Part shown: piece after piece, positions 1-9,084 of the stretch | How positions within the stretch are numbered: the stretch's first letter is position 1 | How the letters are laid out: each line of letters opens with the position of its first letter | IMG/VR virus record: IMGVR_UViG_3300032240_002475 | Coordinates: 58,291 to 122,290 of that record | DNA length: 64,000 nt | From: a virus | Direction: 5' to 3' (one strand) | Notes under the pieces: model-generated | Told to the model about the DNA's origin: nothing | Seen by the model: the letters and a program-made list of their open reading frames with translations, nothing else | Databases searched by the model: none | Made by a program: the position numbers and the translations under genes

Positions 1-710
1 GGTGTAAACCTGACGTAGATGAATCTTTGTGTCATAAATGTAATACAGCTGTCTTCCTAATGTGGGCAAACGGCATTCCTTTAACAACAAAGGAGGGTAG
101 TCCCCAAATTAATCTAAATAATGGATTACAAGGTTACGGAAAAAGTGGACCATCTAGAGTTGTTGAACTTGTCGTGAGTGCGGAACAAAAGAAACAAATC
201 TTAGCAAAAAATCCTGAAGAAATTGTAATAACCTACGGATGTGCATTACCGAACTGTCATAGTGACCCTGCACACATAACAATTATTAATACTGAAGGTC
301 AAGTTTTATTACCAGGTACTTTTTTAACAACGGGAGGAAAAAATCAAATGAAAAAAGATAATCCTCCAATTACTTTGTTAAAACTTAATAAATGTGGAGA
401 AAAAATTTGGCCACCGTCACCTGAATCTGTTCCTCAAAAGGTAGAAATTGCCCCCCAAGAAAAACCACAACCAAAAGTTAAAAAAATTGATATTAACACA
501 AGTTACCCATCTAGCATTATGGAATTGTACAAATTTGTGGGTGAAGACAAAATTTTAAAAATACCCGAGGATAAAAAACAATATTTTGCACGTTATATTA
601 ATGACTTGAACGGTAAACCTTGGGATGAAGTTATGGACTCTTTGAATATGGCTAGTTGGGAGAAAAAAGAATTTAGACAATATCTTAAAAAGATGTCAAA
701 CAATCAATAA
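1..710 (+). CDS. Hypothetical protein, cut by the left edge; zinc-finger-like start
   Basis: The frame is open from base 3, so the gene begins outside the window; a TTG at 27 is in frame but there is no reason to take it as the start. The first visible residues give Cys-8 residues-Cys-His-Lys-Cys, and two more Cys pairs follow (around residues 70-80 and 130 of the visible part), suggesting a metal-binding fold. A Pro/Lys-rich linker separates this from a helical C-terminal part of about 75 residues. I do not recognise the family. Its stop overlaps the convergent secreted-protein gene by 7 bases. Function unknown. Confidence 0.6.
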   Translation, partial: CKPDVDESLCHKCNTAVFLMWANGIPLTTKEGSPQINLNNGLQGYGKSGPSRVVELVVSAEQKKQILAKNPEEIVITYGCALPNCHSDPAHITIINTEGQVLLPGTFLTTGGKNQMKKDNPPITLLKLNKCGEKIWPPSPESVPQKVEIAPQEKPQPKVKKIDINTSYPSSIMELYKFVGEDKILKIPEDKKQYFARYINDLNGKPWDEVMDSLNMASWEKKEFRQYLKKMSNNQ

Positions 711-1072
711 AATACCGTAAGTTTTACTCGGCTACGATTATTATTTCTAATAATGGTAATCATGCATTCAGTATGGTTTAATTTATTTTTCCCAAAATTT
801 GTTTTTTTATATCTTTTTTCAGTGATATTGTCAGTGGAAACTTTGATATAATAATTTTTGTTATTTATTTTTTTCATCGTTTCATTAGAAACCCATACAA
901 TAAATTCATTTTCCATTTTAACTTCCTTAAGACAGTCTACGTATAATATCTTTTCGAAAGGAGTCATCTGAGAAAAAATTTTTTCGTTCATTGGTCCTAT
1001 ATATTTAAAATTTTGTGAATAGGAATTTAACCCCAAAAAACAAAATAAAATTAGTATTATTATTTTTTTCAT
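704..1072 (-). CDS. Small secreted protein with Bacteroidota-type signal peptide
   Basis: 122 aa. Residues 1-20 are a textbook signal peptide (MKK start, hydrophobic core, NSYSQ end) of the style common in Flavobacteriia, so the mature protein of about 100 basic residues should be exported. There is no lipobox and no recognised domain. It stands alone, faces its neighbour, and has its own host-type promoter (1087-1117), unlike the virion genes around it. That is the profile of an accessory 'moron' gene acting in the host envelope, for example in superinfection exclusion; this role is inference from location and promoter only. Confidence 0.65.
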   Translation of the reverse strand: MKKIIILILFCFLGLNSYSQNFKYIGPMNEKIFSQMTPFEKILYVDCLKEVKMENEFIVWVSNETMKKINNKNYYIKVSTDNITEKRYKKTNFGKNKLNHTECMITIIRNNNRSRVKLTVFY

Positions 1073-1086
1073 AAAAAGTATTTTTA

Positions 1087-1117
1087 CAAAACTACTAAAA
1101 AAAATGTTTTCATCAAA
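1087..1117 (-). promoter_or_regulatory. Host-type Bacteroidota promoter
   Basis: On the minus strand TTTG, 19 bases, then TAGTTTTG: an exact match to the Bacteroidota primary sigma pattern TTTG-N19-TAnnTTTG. It ends 14 bases before the ATG at 1072, leaving a leader of roughly 10 bases. It would let the secreted-protein gene be expressed by unmodified host polymerase. Confidence 0.65.
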
Positions 1118-1243
1118 ATAATTTTTAGTATAATTATTAATAGATTTTAGTTTATCAGTCCCCAGTCATAACAGGCTGTCGAGTATTCACGGACACAAAG
1201 GTATTGGTAACGTAGTCATAAAGCTAATATAAAATTTAAAAAA

Positions 1244-2065
1244 ATGAATTACGCAACACAAGTGGGCAAACCGACTGCGCACATCACAAAGAAAAAGTCA
1301 CGTCTAAAGGTCTATAACGGCCATCTTGTCTTTCTAAATGACAAAGATAATTTTGAATTTGAACTTCATAATCCAAAACAAAAATCTGTTCTTGTAAAGA
1401 TTAAATTGAATGGTGAATACATTTCCACAAGTGGGGTTGTATTAAAACCAGGTCAGAGGGTCTTTTTAGAACGTTTCCTTGACTCTAATAACAAGTTTGA
1501 GTTCAGTACCTATGAAGTTAATAACACGTCTGAAAACAGGTCTGCAATTGATTTAAATGGAGATATAAGAATCGAGTTCTACGATGAACAAGAAGTTAGG
1601 AATAATTTCTATTTAGGAAACAGAACTATCTATGGTAATGGTATAGTTTACGGAAGTCGTACTAACGATTATCATCCACAATTTGGAACAACAATCAGTA
1701 CAACTGGAGGGGTAGGATATTCAACAACAACCTCAACATTTAATACGTCAAATGCAACTTATACAAGTTCAATCAATACTGATGCAATAATGAAAGAGTT
1801 AAAAAACAAAGGTTTATACTCTGAAAAAAAAGGTAAAAAATCTATCGAGACAGGTAGAGTTGAAAAGGGGGATAAATCTTCTCAAGATTTTATCAATTCG
1901 TATCAAGAATTTTATCATCATACGTCGCATGAGATTAGTTTTAAAATTCAACCATTAAGTACAAAAAACAAAACCACAGAAGACATTAGACACTATTGTA
2001 CGGAATGTGGAACCAAGATAAAATCAAATTTCAAGTTTTGTCCGTCTTGTGGAAATAAGTTATAA
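1244..2065 (+). CDS. Phage protein with C-terminal zinc ribbon
   Basis: 273 aa. The N-terminal 110 residues look like a beta-sandwich. A Gly/Thr/Ser-rich, low-complexity middle follows (about 125-185). The last 22 residues form a zinc ribbon with Cys252, Cys255, Cys266 and Cys269 in CxxC...CxxC spacing. The N-terminal part resembles conserved proteins of other large tailed phages whose role I cannot name. The 171-base region before it holds no clear late motif. A strong terminator follows at once, so it is probably a monocistronic unit. Virion protein or DNA/RNA-binding factor are both possible. Confidence 0.65.
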   Translation: MNYATQVGKPTAHITKKKSRLKVYNGHLVFLNDKDNFEFELHNPKQKSVLVKIKLNGEYISTSGVVLKPGQRVFLERFLDSNNKFEFSTYEVNNTSENRSAIDLNGDIRIEFYDEQEVRNNFYLGNRTIYGNGIVYGSRTNDYHPQFGTTISTTGGVGYSTTTSTFNTSNATYTSSINTDAIMKELKNKGLYSEKKGKKSIETGRVEKGDKSSQDFINSYQEFYHHTSHEISFKIQPLSTKNKTTEDIRHYCTECGTKIKSNFKFCPSCGNKL

Positions 2066-2068
2066 ATG

Positions 2069-2096
2069 AAAAGGGTCCCGTGAGACCCTTTTTTTA
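2069..2096 (+). terminator. Intrinsic terminator
   Basis: Perfect AAGGGTC/GACCCTT stem (2071-2077 with 2084-2090), 6-base loop, followed by a T run. It lies 3 bases after the stop of the zinc-ribbon gene and ends transcription before the late motif at 2107. Confidence 0.9.
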
Positions 2097-2106
2097 TTAA
2101 TTAAAC

Positions 2107-2113
2107 TATTTAT
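2107..2113 (+). promoter_or_regulatory. TATTTAT late-type promoter motif
   Basis: TATTTAT placed 8 bases before the ATG at 2122 and directly after a terminator, so the downstream gene needs its own promoter here. Same motif as before the other virion genes. Confidence 0.5.
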
Positions 2114-2121
2114 AGATAATC

Positions 2122-2811
2122 ATGGGATTAAATAAAAAACATATCAAAGAAGCAACTGGTTCAGGAGGTTCGGGACATTTTAAAGTTCCAATTGTTCTTG
2201 CACCTCAAGATTGGAAAAAAGACCAACTAGCACCATATAATATTCCTGTTTATGAATATACAAATGCGGAATTAGCGTATGAAGAAGCTAGTGGAGATGA
2301 TTATAAAGAGTCTCCTGAAGAAAGAAAAAAAATAGAAAACAAAACTGAGTTGTTGTCTCGAATTGATACGTATTTGAAAAGTTTTTATACTGACCAAAAT
2401 GACGATGAAGGTAGTAGTATTTCCGACATTGAAAGCCCTGATAAATTAATCCAACAAGCGGTTGGACCACTTAAAGAAGATTTGGGGGTATGGTTTGGTA
2501 CAAAGAAAAAACCAAAAGGTAGCAAACAACCTGCAGGTCCTTGGGTTAATATTTGTAGAAAAGTGGATGGTAAACATCCTCCTTGTGGTAGACCTGAAGC
2601 AAAAGACAAAGGGTACCCAAAATGTAGAGCCGCAGGAGTTGCATCTAAAATGAGTGTGTCTCAAAAAAAATCTGCTTGTCAACAAAAAAGAAGTGCGGAA
2701 AAATCACATTCAAAGGCTGGTACTGGTAACAAACCAAAAATGGTTTCTTATAAACCAAAAAATGAAGGATTGACTGAACTTATCAGAAAAGTATTAAGAG
2801 AACGCTTTTAG
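2122..2811 (+). CDS. DUF5872-like basic phage protein with terminal helix motif
   Basis: 229 aa. The acidic first half (residues 40-110) is followed by a Lys/Cys-rich domain (about 120-195) with spaced Cys, including HPPCGRP and GYPKCR, that matches proteins of large marine T4-like phages annotated as DUF5872. The last 14 residues (GLTELIRKVLRERF) form an amphipathic helix like those in several other proteins of this window. A basic domain plus targeting-like helix suggests a DNA-associated internal head protein; this is inference. It is preceded by a late-type motif and overlaps the convergent next gene by 4 bases. Confidence 0.65.
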   Translation: MGLNKKHIKEATGSGGSGHFKVPIVLAPQDWKKDQLAPYNIPVYEYTNAELAYEEASGDDYKESPEERKKIENKTELLSRIDTYLKSFYTDQNDDEGSSISDIESPDKLIQQAVGPLKEDLGVWFGTKKKPKGSKQPAGPWVNICRKVDGKHPPCGRPEAKDKGYPKCRAAGVASKMSVSQKKSACQQKRSAEKSHSKAGTGNKPKMVSYKPKNEGLTELIRKVLRERF

Positions 2812-3218
2812 ATTAATTTATCCAAAATATTACTTAATGAATGCTGGATGTTTTTTTTGATTTCAGATTCAAGAACTTCTCTTCTATCTTCTAAAACTTT
2901 ATCAAATTTTTGAGTTAATTCTGAGAATTTAGATGTATCTTGAAGATATACACTATAGCTATATACATGATTTATTAAATGGATAGTATAACTTTCCATT
3001 ACAACATACATACTTTTTTCTTCGTTTTTAATAATTCTTTTGTGTGAAATTGGAGAAAAACTTAATTCTGATGTTGGATTAATAATTAATTTTTCACAGA
3101 TTTCGGCAGCAAAAATTTCTTCATCTGTAGCTTTAGGTTTGGGGTCAAACTTATCTTTAAGATTTAAATAGATTTTAAATAATAAACGAGGGATGTATCC
3201 TACAACTTTATTTTCCAT
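2808..3218 (-). CDS. Hypothetical protein
   Basis: 136 aa, mostly predicted helix, with a long charged coiled-coil-like C-terminus (about residues 95-136). I recognise no domain. It has its own early-type promoter (3223-3254) lying in the tail of the upstream gene, so it is probably transcribed early and apart from the baseplate operon. The promoter element ends 4 bases before the ATG, so the mRNA may be leaderless. Confidence 0.6.
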   Translation of the reverse strand: MENKVVGYIPRLLFKIYLNLKDKFDPKPKATDEEIFAAEICEKLIINPTSELSFSPISHKRIIKNEEKSMYVVMESYTIHLINHVYSYSVYLQDTSKFSELTQKFDKVLEDRREVLESEIKKNIQHSLSNILDKLI

Positions 3219-3222
3219 TTAG

Positions 3223-3254
3223 CAAATATAGATTAATTTTTTCAAATTAACAAT
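3223..3254 (-). promoter_or_regulatory. Early-type promoter (ATTG-N20-TATATTTG)
   Basis: On the minus strand ATTG (3251-3254), 20 bases, TATATTTG (3223-3230). The second box is an exact TAnnTTTG. The ATTG box lies inside the 3' end of the upstream gene. The ATG at 3218 is only 4 bases downstream. Confidence 0.55.
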
Positions 3255-3717
3255 AGGCACCTGAACAATGTTTTTGCCCGTCTAATCCTTTGATTCTACC
3301 TTTGCAAACTGAAACCGCATATCCGTTAGCATACGCTGAAGGGTATACTTTAAATTTTGATTTTGCGGCTGCTTTACCTCTAGCGCAAAGTTTTGTTCCT
3401 GCTTTTTTACGACTTTCATGAATATCTTCATAATCAACATATTCACTTTGTTTTCCTGCTTCTCTGTTTAAAAAATCAAATACTTGGTCAATATTTGTTT
3501 TAGCTTCACTTACATGGTCGTCAGCCCAATCATGACCATTGCTTAAAATATCATCAACAACGTGAGGGTCTAATTCTAATAATCTTTCACATTGAGTTTT
3601 AATTTGTTGTAAATTACCAAAAAACATATAGTTTGCTGGTTCTTCCATTTGTTCTCTTAATGCTTTTTTTACTAAAAGAGATAAGTTTTTTTCTGATAAA
3701 TTTATTAATTTACTCAT
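3247..3717 (-). CDS. Conserved phage protein with N-terminal capsid-targeting-like helix
   Basis: 156 aa. Residues 6-22 (LSEKNLSLLVKKALREQ) form an amphipathic segment ending in Leu-Arg-Glu, similar to segments in other genes here. The C-terminal 45 residues, with spaced Cys and Lys (KLCARGKAAAK, YANGYAVSVCKG), match a small domain found in many large marine phages. Last gene of the baseplate operon; its ATG overlaps the stop of the upstream gene by 4 bases. It may be a packaged internal protein. Function unknown. Confidence 0.65.
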   Translation of the reverse strand: MSKLINLSEKNLSLLVKKALREQMEEPANYMFFGNLQQIKTQCERLLELDPHVVDDILSNGHDWADDHVSEAKTNIDQVFDFLNREAGKQSEYVDYEDIHESRKKAGTKLCARGKAAAKSKFKVYPSAYANGYAVSVCKGRIKGLDGQKHCSGAYC

Positions 3718-5222
3718 GATTGTTTTGTATTTACAATGTTAAATGTTAATTGTTGTTTATAAGTATCTTTTTCACCTGAAGTATTCACTTGAATATCTAC
3801 ATAATATTGATTAGGTATTTTGTCTCTCATATCAAATATAAAGTAATATTCATTTGGTGTTCTATTAATAGGAGTCCAATCCTGTACTAAAACTTCTGTT
3901 GTACCTTCTTTAACGTATACTCTATAAAATGCTGATATATTTTCTAACAACTGTTGACCTGTATACGCTTTCTTAATTGTAACTCCAACTTTTCTAATGT
4001 CGGTGTTGAGAATTTTTTCGTTTTGAAGAATGCCATAAAAACTAAAACCAAATTTTTTAGGTTCTTGAGATATTGGTCCAATTTGGATTCCAGCATTATA
4101 TTGTTGTAATGTAAATTGATTCGTTACATTTGGAATACCTTGTCCGTTAATTGTTAACCCTGACCAAATATCAAAATATTGACAAGGTGTGGGAGAACTA
4201 TTAAATCCATTAGGAACAATAACTTCATAAACTCCTTTAGTTCTTAAACAAGTTGATAAGGATGCCATACCATCTACAGAATCACCATTTCTATCTTCAA
4301 TTCTAACAAATGGTGTTGAATCTAAATTAACCAAATCTCCATTTTGATACACATAAAGATATAATCTATTTGTCTGACTTTTTAAAAATAAATTTCTATC
4401 ATCTTTAATAATGTCATCATAGTTTGTTAGAAGAAATGGTTGATAAAATGTTTGGGTATGTCTTGAGAAAAATGCCACACTATAACTTTCAGTTAATCCT
4501 GTAATATTTTCTATTTGAGGTAAATAAGCAACTCCCCATCCTGTAACACCTGTAATAGACCCTTCTAAAATACCATTGATTTCATCGGTCATATCCATGT
4601 TGAGGTCTTCATTACCCAATTCAAAATGTTGTCTTGCGACAATTGTAAGTCCTGAGTAATTTACACTACCTTCGTTTTTGTTGTTATACACACCTGATTG
4701 TGACCATCCACTTATTGTTGTTGTTTGGTACCAATTTGATGGCCTTGTTGAATAAGCTCTACTATCTACATAAGTTAATGGGGATGAACCTCCATTGGCA
4801 CTATTTTTTGCAATATTAAAATCATTGTAGTCGTACCCAACACCTTCATCCCAATATTGTGGTTGACCCGTATCTCCTGAAATTTTAGGTATTCTAAATA
4901 ATATTAAATCAAATGATGTAGCACGTCTTCTTTCATTTGACATAAACGAGTTAAGTAGTTCATTATCAAATGATGAAGTGTTAGTCATTTTTAATGTGTG
5001 AGTCATTGCAGATGTACATCCAGTTGATATAATACCTGATGCAATGTTTTCTTCTAACAAAGATAAGTCTAAGTTGAAAAGTAATCTTGAGTAACCGTAA
5101 TTTGGTACGATTAAATCTGAAGCACCAAAATTCAACTCAATAACAGGATTTCTTCCTGTATTAACAAAAGAGTTTGAAACAATGGTATTGTTTTTATCTA
5201 TGTAAGACCTAAGAATTGACAT
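3714..5222 (-). CDS. Baseplate or tail structural protein
   Basis: 502 aa. I start it at the ATG at 5222 (MSILRSYIDKN); a TTG at 5246 would extend it by 8 residues and overlap the upstream gene. The sequence is rich in beta-forming, Tyr, Asn, Ser and Thr residues, with no signal peptide or enzymatic motif, as expected of a virion protein. It follows the gp5-like hub gene in the baseplate operon. I cannot place it in a named family; a baseplate wedge or fibre-connector role fits best. Confidence 0.6.
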   Translation of the reverse strand: MSILRSYIDKNNTIVSNSFVNTGRNPVIELNFGASDLIVPNYGYSRLLFNLDLSLLEENIASGIISTGCTSAMTHTLKMTNTSSFDNELLNSFMSNERRRATSFDLILFRIPKISGDTGQPQYWDEGVGYDYNDFNIAKNSANGGSSPLTYVDSRAYSTRPSNWYQTTTISGWSQSGVYNNKNEGSVNYSGLTIVARQHFELGNEDLNMDMTDEINGILEGSITGVTGWGVAYLPQIENITGLTESYSVAFFSRHTQTFYQPFLLTNYDDIIKDDRNLFLKSQTNRLYLYVYQNGDLVNLDSTPFVRIEDRNGDSVDGMASLSTCLRTKGVYEVIVPNGFNSSPTPCQYFDIWSGLTINGQGIPNVTNQFTLQQYNAGIQIGPISQEPKKFGFSFYGILQNEKILNTDIRKVGVTIKKAYTGQQLLENISAFYRVYVKEGTTEVLVQDWTPINRTPNEYYFIFDMRDKIPNQYYVDIQVNTSGEKDTYKQQLTFNIVNTKQS

Positions 5223-5242
5223 TAACCTTTTTTCAATAAATA

Positions 5243-6778
5243 TCAATTAAGTCTGATATTTCCGTTAAGAATCTTATTAACGGCATTTTGAAGTTCTGTA
5301 AGTAACTTATCTACTGAAGAACCGTCTTGTGTTATAGTTACTGGTGGAAGACCAGGATAAGCGTGAGTATGGGTAACAAGGAATCTAACAATCATATTAA
5401 TTAGTTCTAACAATTCTTCACCTCTAACTAAACTTGAAGTTTTTGGAACAATTTCATCGGCAAATTTTTCAACAGAAATTCCGTATAATGTATCGTCAAA
5501 ATTAATTTTTCCTTTGCCAGGTATTTGAGAATTGTGTGAAAGTAAAAATAACTTATCACTACCTAAAGCTCCGTATGTTGTTTCTCCTGTAATATATTTT
5601 GATTCGTTTAAAGTTTTTTTAATAGGAGTTTTTGGTATACCTACTTTGTTTTTGGCGTATATTAATCCTGAACCACCTTTAAGTGCTGCGTATAATTTAA
5701 TTCCTCTATTAATTTCATTTATATTTTTAACTACAACATTATTTGCGTTTGAACCCTCAGTTGTTGATGGGTTTAATTTTTCGTACATTAAGTTATTTGC
5801 TCTATAAAATATTGGAAATTTTGTATTACTATTATTGTCAGGAAATAATTTTATCCCTGTATCAGTCACGTTTTTATTATTACAAGTTTTAATAAAATTA
5901 TTAATAAATTTTATTGTATCATCTAATGATAATAAACTAAAACTTTGAAGAGCTACTAAAGTTTTTAAATTATCTGGAATCACAGTGCCCGCAGCAATAT
6001 TCTTTGAATTTATAATCGCATCTGGTTTTAGTTGATATAAATAAACTTCTCCCATGAAGGCATTCTGAGTGTTTTCAGGATTTGTTACGACCCATTCAAT
6101 CAAATATTTTGTTAATACAACTTCTTCTTTTAGTTCAAAATATGTTTTTGGTTCAAGAGCCTCTTTTCTTGATTGAAATTTTGAAAGTTGTAAAAATCCT
6201 CTTTGTTGGTTTGCAACAGGAATTACGTTCGGCTGAAGTATTTCTCCTTTGAATTTACCCGCTCTTAATAAAACTTCATCTTGTTTGACAATTAAATCGG
6301 CGCTACCTCTACCCATAAGAGCATTATCACCTGGTTGAGGAAATACTCCTTTATGAATTGATTGGTCAGTATAAGTACCATCTTGGTTTTTTAATGGTTT
6401 TGGGTTTTTAATTTGCATTCCCGTGCCCGTATATTTGTTACCACCAAAATAAAACTCTTTAAATGTTGCGGTTGGTGACGAAAAAGTGTTCTGAACGTAG
6501 TATTGGTTTTGGTAAACAAAATCTTTGTTTACGTAAATAACTTGAACTAATTCATCTACTTTTGGTACTTGATATACAAAATATGGTAACAAAGAATTAA
6601 AAACAAATGGGTCTCTTGATGTCCATATATCTTTTTGTTCATTCCATGGCGGGTCTGTAACACTTTTAAGTATATCGTCGTAGTTGTCAATTAATCTGAC
6701 TCCTCTGATTCTACCAAGCATCATTGGGTCTTCATTATTGAGAACCTTACATTGAAAAAAAATTGAGTTATTTTCCAT
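5243..6778 (-). CDS. gp5/gpV-like baseplate hub protein (OB-fold)
   Basis: 511 aa. Residues 5-105 have the layout of the OB-fold at the base of contractile-tail hubs: a LGRIRGVR strand, an acidic turn, then SLLPYFVYQVPKVDELV. Near the C-terminus, residues about 465-475 (THTHAYPG) recall the transition to the spike region in gp5/VgrG-like proteins. I see no lysozyme domain, unlike T4 gp5. It sits between a small helical protein and a large structural protein in the baseplate operon. The role would be joining tail tube and membrane-piercing tip. Confidence 0.65.
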   Translation of the reverse strand: MENNSIFFQCKVLNNEDPMMLGRIRGVRLIDNYDDILKSVTDPPWNEQKDIWTSRDPFVFNSLLPYFVYQVPKVDELVQVIYVNKDFVYQNQYYVQNTFSSPTATFKEFYFGGNKYTGTGMQIKNPKPLKNQDGTYTDQSIHKGVFPQPGDNALMGRGSADLIVKQDEVLLRAGKFKGEILQPNVIPVANQQRGFLQLSKFQSRKEALEPKTYFELKEEVVLTKYLIEWVVTNPENTQNAFMGEVYLYQLKPDAIINSKNIAAGTVIPDNLKTLVALQSFSLLSLDDTIKFINNFIKTCNNKNVTDTGIKLFPDNNSNTKFPIFYRANNLMYEKLNPSTTEGSNANNVVVKNINEINRGIKLYAALKGGSGLIYAKNKVGIPKTPIKKTLNESKYITGETTYGALGSDKLFLLSHNSQIPGKGKINFDDTLYGISVEKFADEIVPKTSSLVRGEELLELINMIVRFLVTHTHAYPGLPPVTITQDGSSVDKLLTELQNAVNKILNGNIRLN

Positions 6779-6980
6779 TTGTTCTGTCTTGATATATTTT
6801 TAATGTCCTATTATACAATTCCTCTACTGTATCTAAATAACGAGTTGAATTGATTATACTTTCTTTAGTTAATTCAAAATCTTTTGTTAATAAATCCATC
6901 ATTTCAATTAATTTATTATTTGGTAAATCTTTCAAATTTGGTTGTTCTTTAATAATATTTTCTAATTCTTCCTTTTTCAT
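6768..6980 (-). CDS. Small helical protein of the baseplate operon
   Basis: 70 aa from the ATG at 6980, which lies one base after the upstream stop (TAA-T-ATG), implying translational coupling; a longer start at 7010 would sit inside the upstream gene. It is highly charged and almost all helical. It overlaps the hub gene by 11 bases. Its position between two baseplate genes suggests an assembly factor or minor component. No family recognised. Confidence 0.6.
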   Translation of the reverse strand: MKKEELENIIKEQPNLKDLPNNKLIEMMDLLTKDFELTKESIINSTRYLDTVEELYNRTLKIYQDRTNGK

Positions 6981-6981
6981 A

Positions 6982-9081
6982 TTAATACGATTTTCCAACG
7001 CCAGATGCAAAACTTGTTAGTGCAATTTCTGTTTTTCCATTTTCTGCATTTTCTTTATCTACTGCTTTATTTGTTATTAAATTGTATAATAACATTAAAT
7101 TAGGTGAACCATCTGGCATTGTTCCTGTAGGTATTCCTAATTTTTGTAATCCTTCTATTGCGTTGATTGTGGCACGTTCAGGAGAATATCCTTGTAAAAA
7201 TTGTGCGGCTAACAACAAAGGTATTGGTATGCTTGTACCTTTACCAAGACCACCAATTAAATTTAAAAGATACAATATGTTTGACATTAAAGACTTACAT
7301 CTTCTATAATCATCAATTAATTGAGAAACAAAAAGTGCAAGGGAAACTAATTTAAGGATAATTGCATATTTTTTTAATCTTTGGGATTTACTAATATCAT
7401 TAATAATCAAAGAAATTAAATTTAATATATCTTTTTTAAGTACCTCATACAACGTTCTTAAAAATTCTCCATTAATTTTTGAAACTGTTTGTATTACAAA
7501 TGTTTTATATTTTTGGATAAATTCAGTTCCACTAGTTACAATATTACTTCCTGCTTGACCTATAGTTGCTCCCGCATTTCCAAAAGTATTAAAGGCTGTA
7601 TTTGCTGAGGTAACAAGAGTATTTGCACTTGTAACGGCTTGATTATATGTGTACGTTGCACCTGATTGGACAACGGATAATAATGTGTATAATGGAAGTA
7701 ATACTTTAGGGGTCAATACACCAGCTGCAACGGCTAATGGAAGTTGTTTAATGATGTTTTTATTAATTGAAAGCTCCGCATTAAAATTTGTTGGAAGTAC
7801 AGATTTCCAATCAGGATTTTGTGAAATACTATCAATAATATTTTCAATACTTGCAACTTGCTGTTCACTTGTTTGACCTGTTTGTGAATTTCTAAAATTA
7901 ATTAATTGGTCAACCAAAACTTCATAATCAACAGGTAGTTTTACATTATTACAATCTTCAAATTCCATAACACCGTTCTGTACGTTTGTTATTTTTACCT
8001 GAATATTTCTTAAATCGACCTCTGTTAATTTAAAAAAATTATCATCAACTCCATCTAGCTCAGCAACTTTAGCAACACCACTAACGTCAATTTCTCTTCT
8101 ATTATCAAAACATAATCCCAAAATTCTTTGTAGAATAATTTCAAATTCTGATTGATTTTGAAGTTGTGCAAAACCAAGATTTGCTTGAGTACTCAATGCC
8201 CCTGATGTAAGATTTACTAATTGAGCCCCTATGTCTACGGGGTCGACTAATTTAATCGTACTATAGTAATCCGACAAAAATTCACCAACATTATTAGTAA
8301 TTTGTCCTTTTCCATCTTGTCTATCAATTAATAAAACTCTGTAATAATCACCAGTTACTCCAAAATTATTTGTTTGTGTATATTGAACATCAAACAAATT
8401 TTGTCCTGACTTACCATTATAATTTTTACCATTGATAGTACTATAAGACCTACCAATATTACTTGTTGTTGTTAGTTGATATAATTGTTTGTTCATTGGA
8501 AATGGTACATCTCCACCATAAGGTTTAAATTTACCATCTGCAGAAGGGTCTGGTTTTTCGTAATAAACTTTACCAACTTCCGTTTGAGGTGAGTTTTTTA
8601 AATTTGAAAATAAATCAACAGATGAAATTGGTATGTATATACCTTCAATAGGGTCTCTTAACGGTAAAGGTTGTATTTGTAAATTAGATGAACTTACTCC
8701 GTTATAAGTTTGTTCTTGTGAACATCCTAATGCTTTAATTGTTTGTTCTTTTACAATCGCGGCAACTTTAGGTTCCATTTTAACCGCAACATCCAAAACT
8801 TGTTTTCTAAGATATTTTAAACTTTCTGACCCACTTCCTCTTGTTTGGTCTAAGAACCCTAATAATTGGTCCATAGAATTTGGAGGGTCTTTCAAATATC
8901 TTTTTTGTAAATCTTTAAATTTATCTAATTGAGTTGCTAGCTGCGCCGTAGATTTTGATGATGAGTTTGCAGCCTTTTTCAATAAAGACTTTTCAGACTT
9001 AGAAACTTCAGTGTAAGTTTTTACAGCCTCAATTTGACTTTGTATTTGTTCTATACTATTTGATAAATCTAATGACGGCAT
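6982..9081 (-). CDS. Large baseplate-associated protein with hydrophobic C-terminal segments
   Basis: 699 aa. Residues 1-70 are a coiled coil. A long mixed region follows, with Gln/Asn-rich stretches. The last third holds hydrophobic stretches near residues 446-470, 570-590, 598-612 and 615-632. No catalytic motif is visible. Size, operon position and the mix of coiled coil and hydrophobic helices fit a central hub or tip component (T4 gp29 would be a positional analogue), but there is no clear sequence match. The hydrophobic helices could contact the host inner membrane during DNA entry; that is a guess. Confidence 0.55.
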   Translation of the reverse strand: MPSLDLSNSIEQIQSQIEAVKTYTEVSKSEKSLLKKAANSSSKSTAQLATQLDKFKDLQKRYLKDPPNSMDQLLGFLDQTRGSGSESLKYLRKQVLDVAVKMEPKVAAIVKEQTIKALGCSQEQTYNGVSSSNLQIQPLPLRDPIEGIYIPISSVDLFSNLKNSPQTEVGKVYYEKPDPSADGKFKPYGGDVPFPMNKQLYQLTTTSNIGRSYSTINGKNYNGKSGQNLFDVQYTQTNNFGVTGDYYRVLLIDRQDGKGQITNNVGEFLSDYYSTIKLVDPVDIGAQLVNLTSGALSTQANLGFAQLQNQSEFEIILQRILGLCFDNRREIDVSGVAKVAELDGVDDNFFKLTEVDLRNIQVKITNVQNGVMEFEDCNNVKLPVDYEVLVDQLINFRNSQTGQTSEQQVASIENIIDSISQNPDWKSVLPTNFNAELSINKNIIKQLPLAVAAGVLTPKVLLPLYTLLSVVQSGATYTYNQAVTSANTLVTSANTAFNTFGNAGATIGQAGSNIVTSGTEFIQKYKTFVIQTVSKINGEFLRTLYEVLKKDILNLISLIINDISKSQRLKKYAIILKLVSLALFVSQLIDDYRRCKSLMSNILYLLNLIGGLGKGTSIPIPLLLAAQFLQGYSPERATINAIEGLQKLGIPTGTMPDGSPNLMLLYNLITNKAVDKENAENGKTEIALTSFASGVGKSY

Positions 9082-9084
9082 ATC

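Noticed and set aside
1118-1243. Small RNA or gene in the gap before the zinc-ribbon gene
   Set aside because: No open frame, clear hairpin with T run or exact promoter could be seen; it is probably just the leader of that gene.
5223-5246. TTG start at 5246 for the 3714-5222 gene
   Set aside because: ATG at 5222 gives a better beginning and avoids overlap with the hub gene.
5532-5807. Plus-strand open frame of 91 codons inside the gp5-like hub gene
   Set aside because: Shadow of a well-supported minus-strand gene; no homology-like motifs.
6981-7010. Start at 7010 for the 70-residue baseplate-operon protein
   Set aside because: Lies within the upstream gene; ATG at 6980 directly follows the upstream stop.
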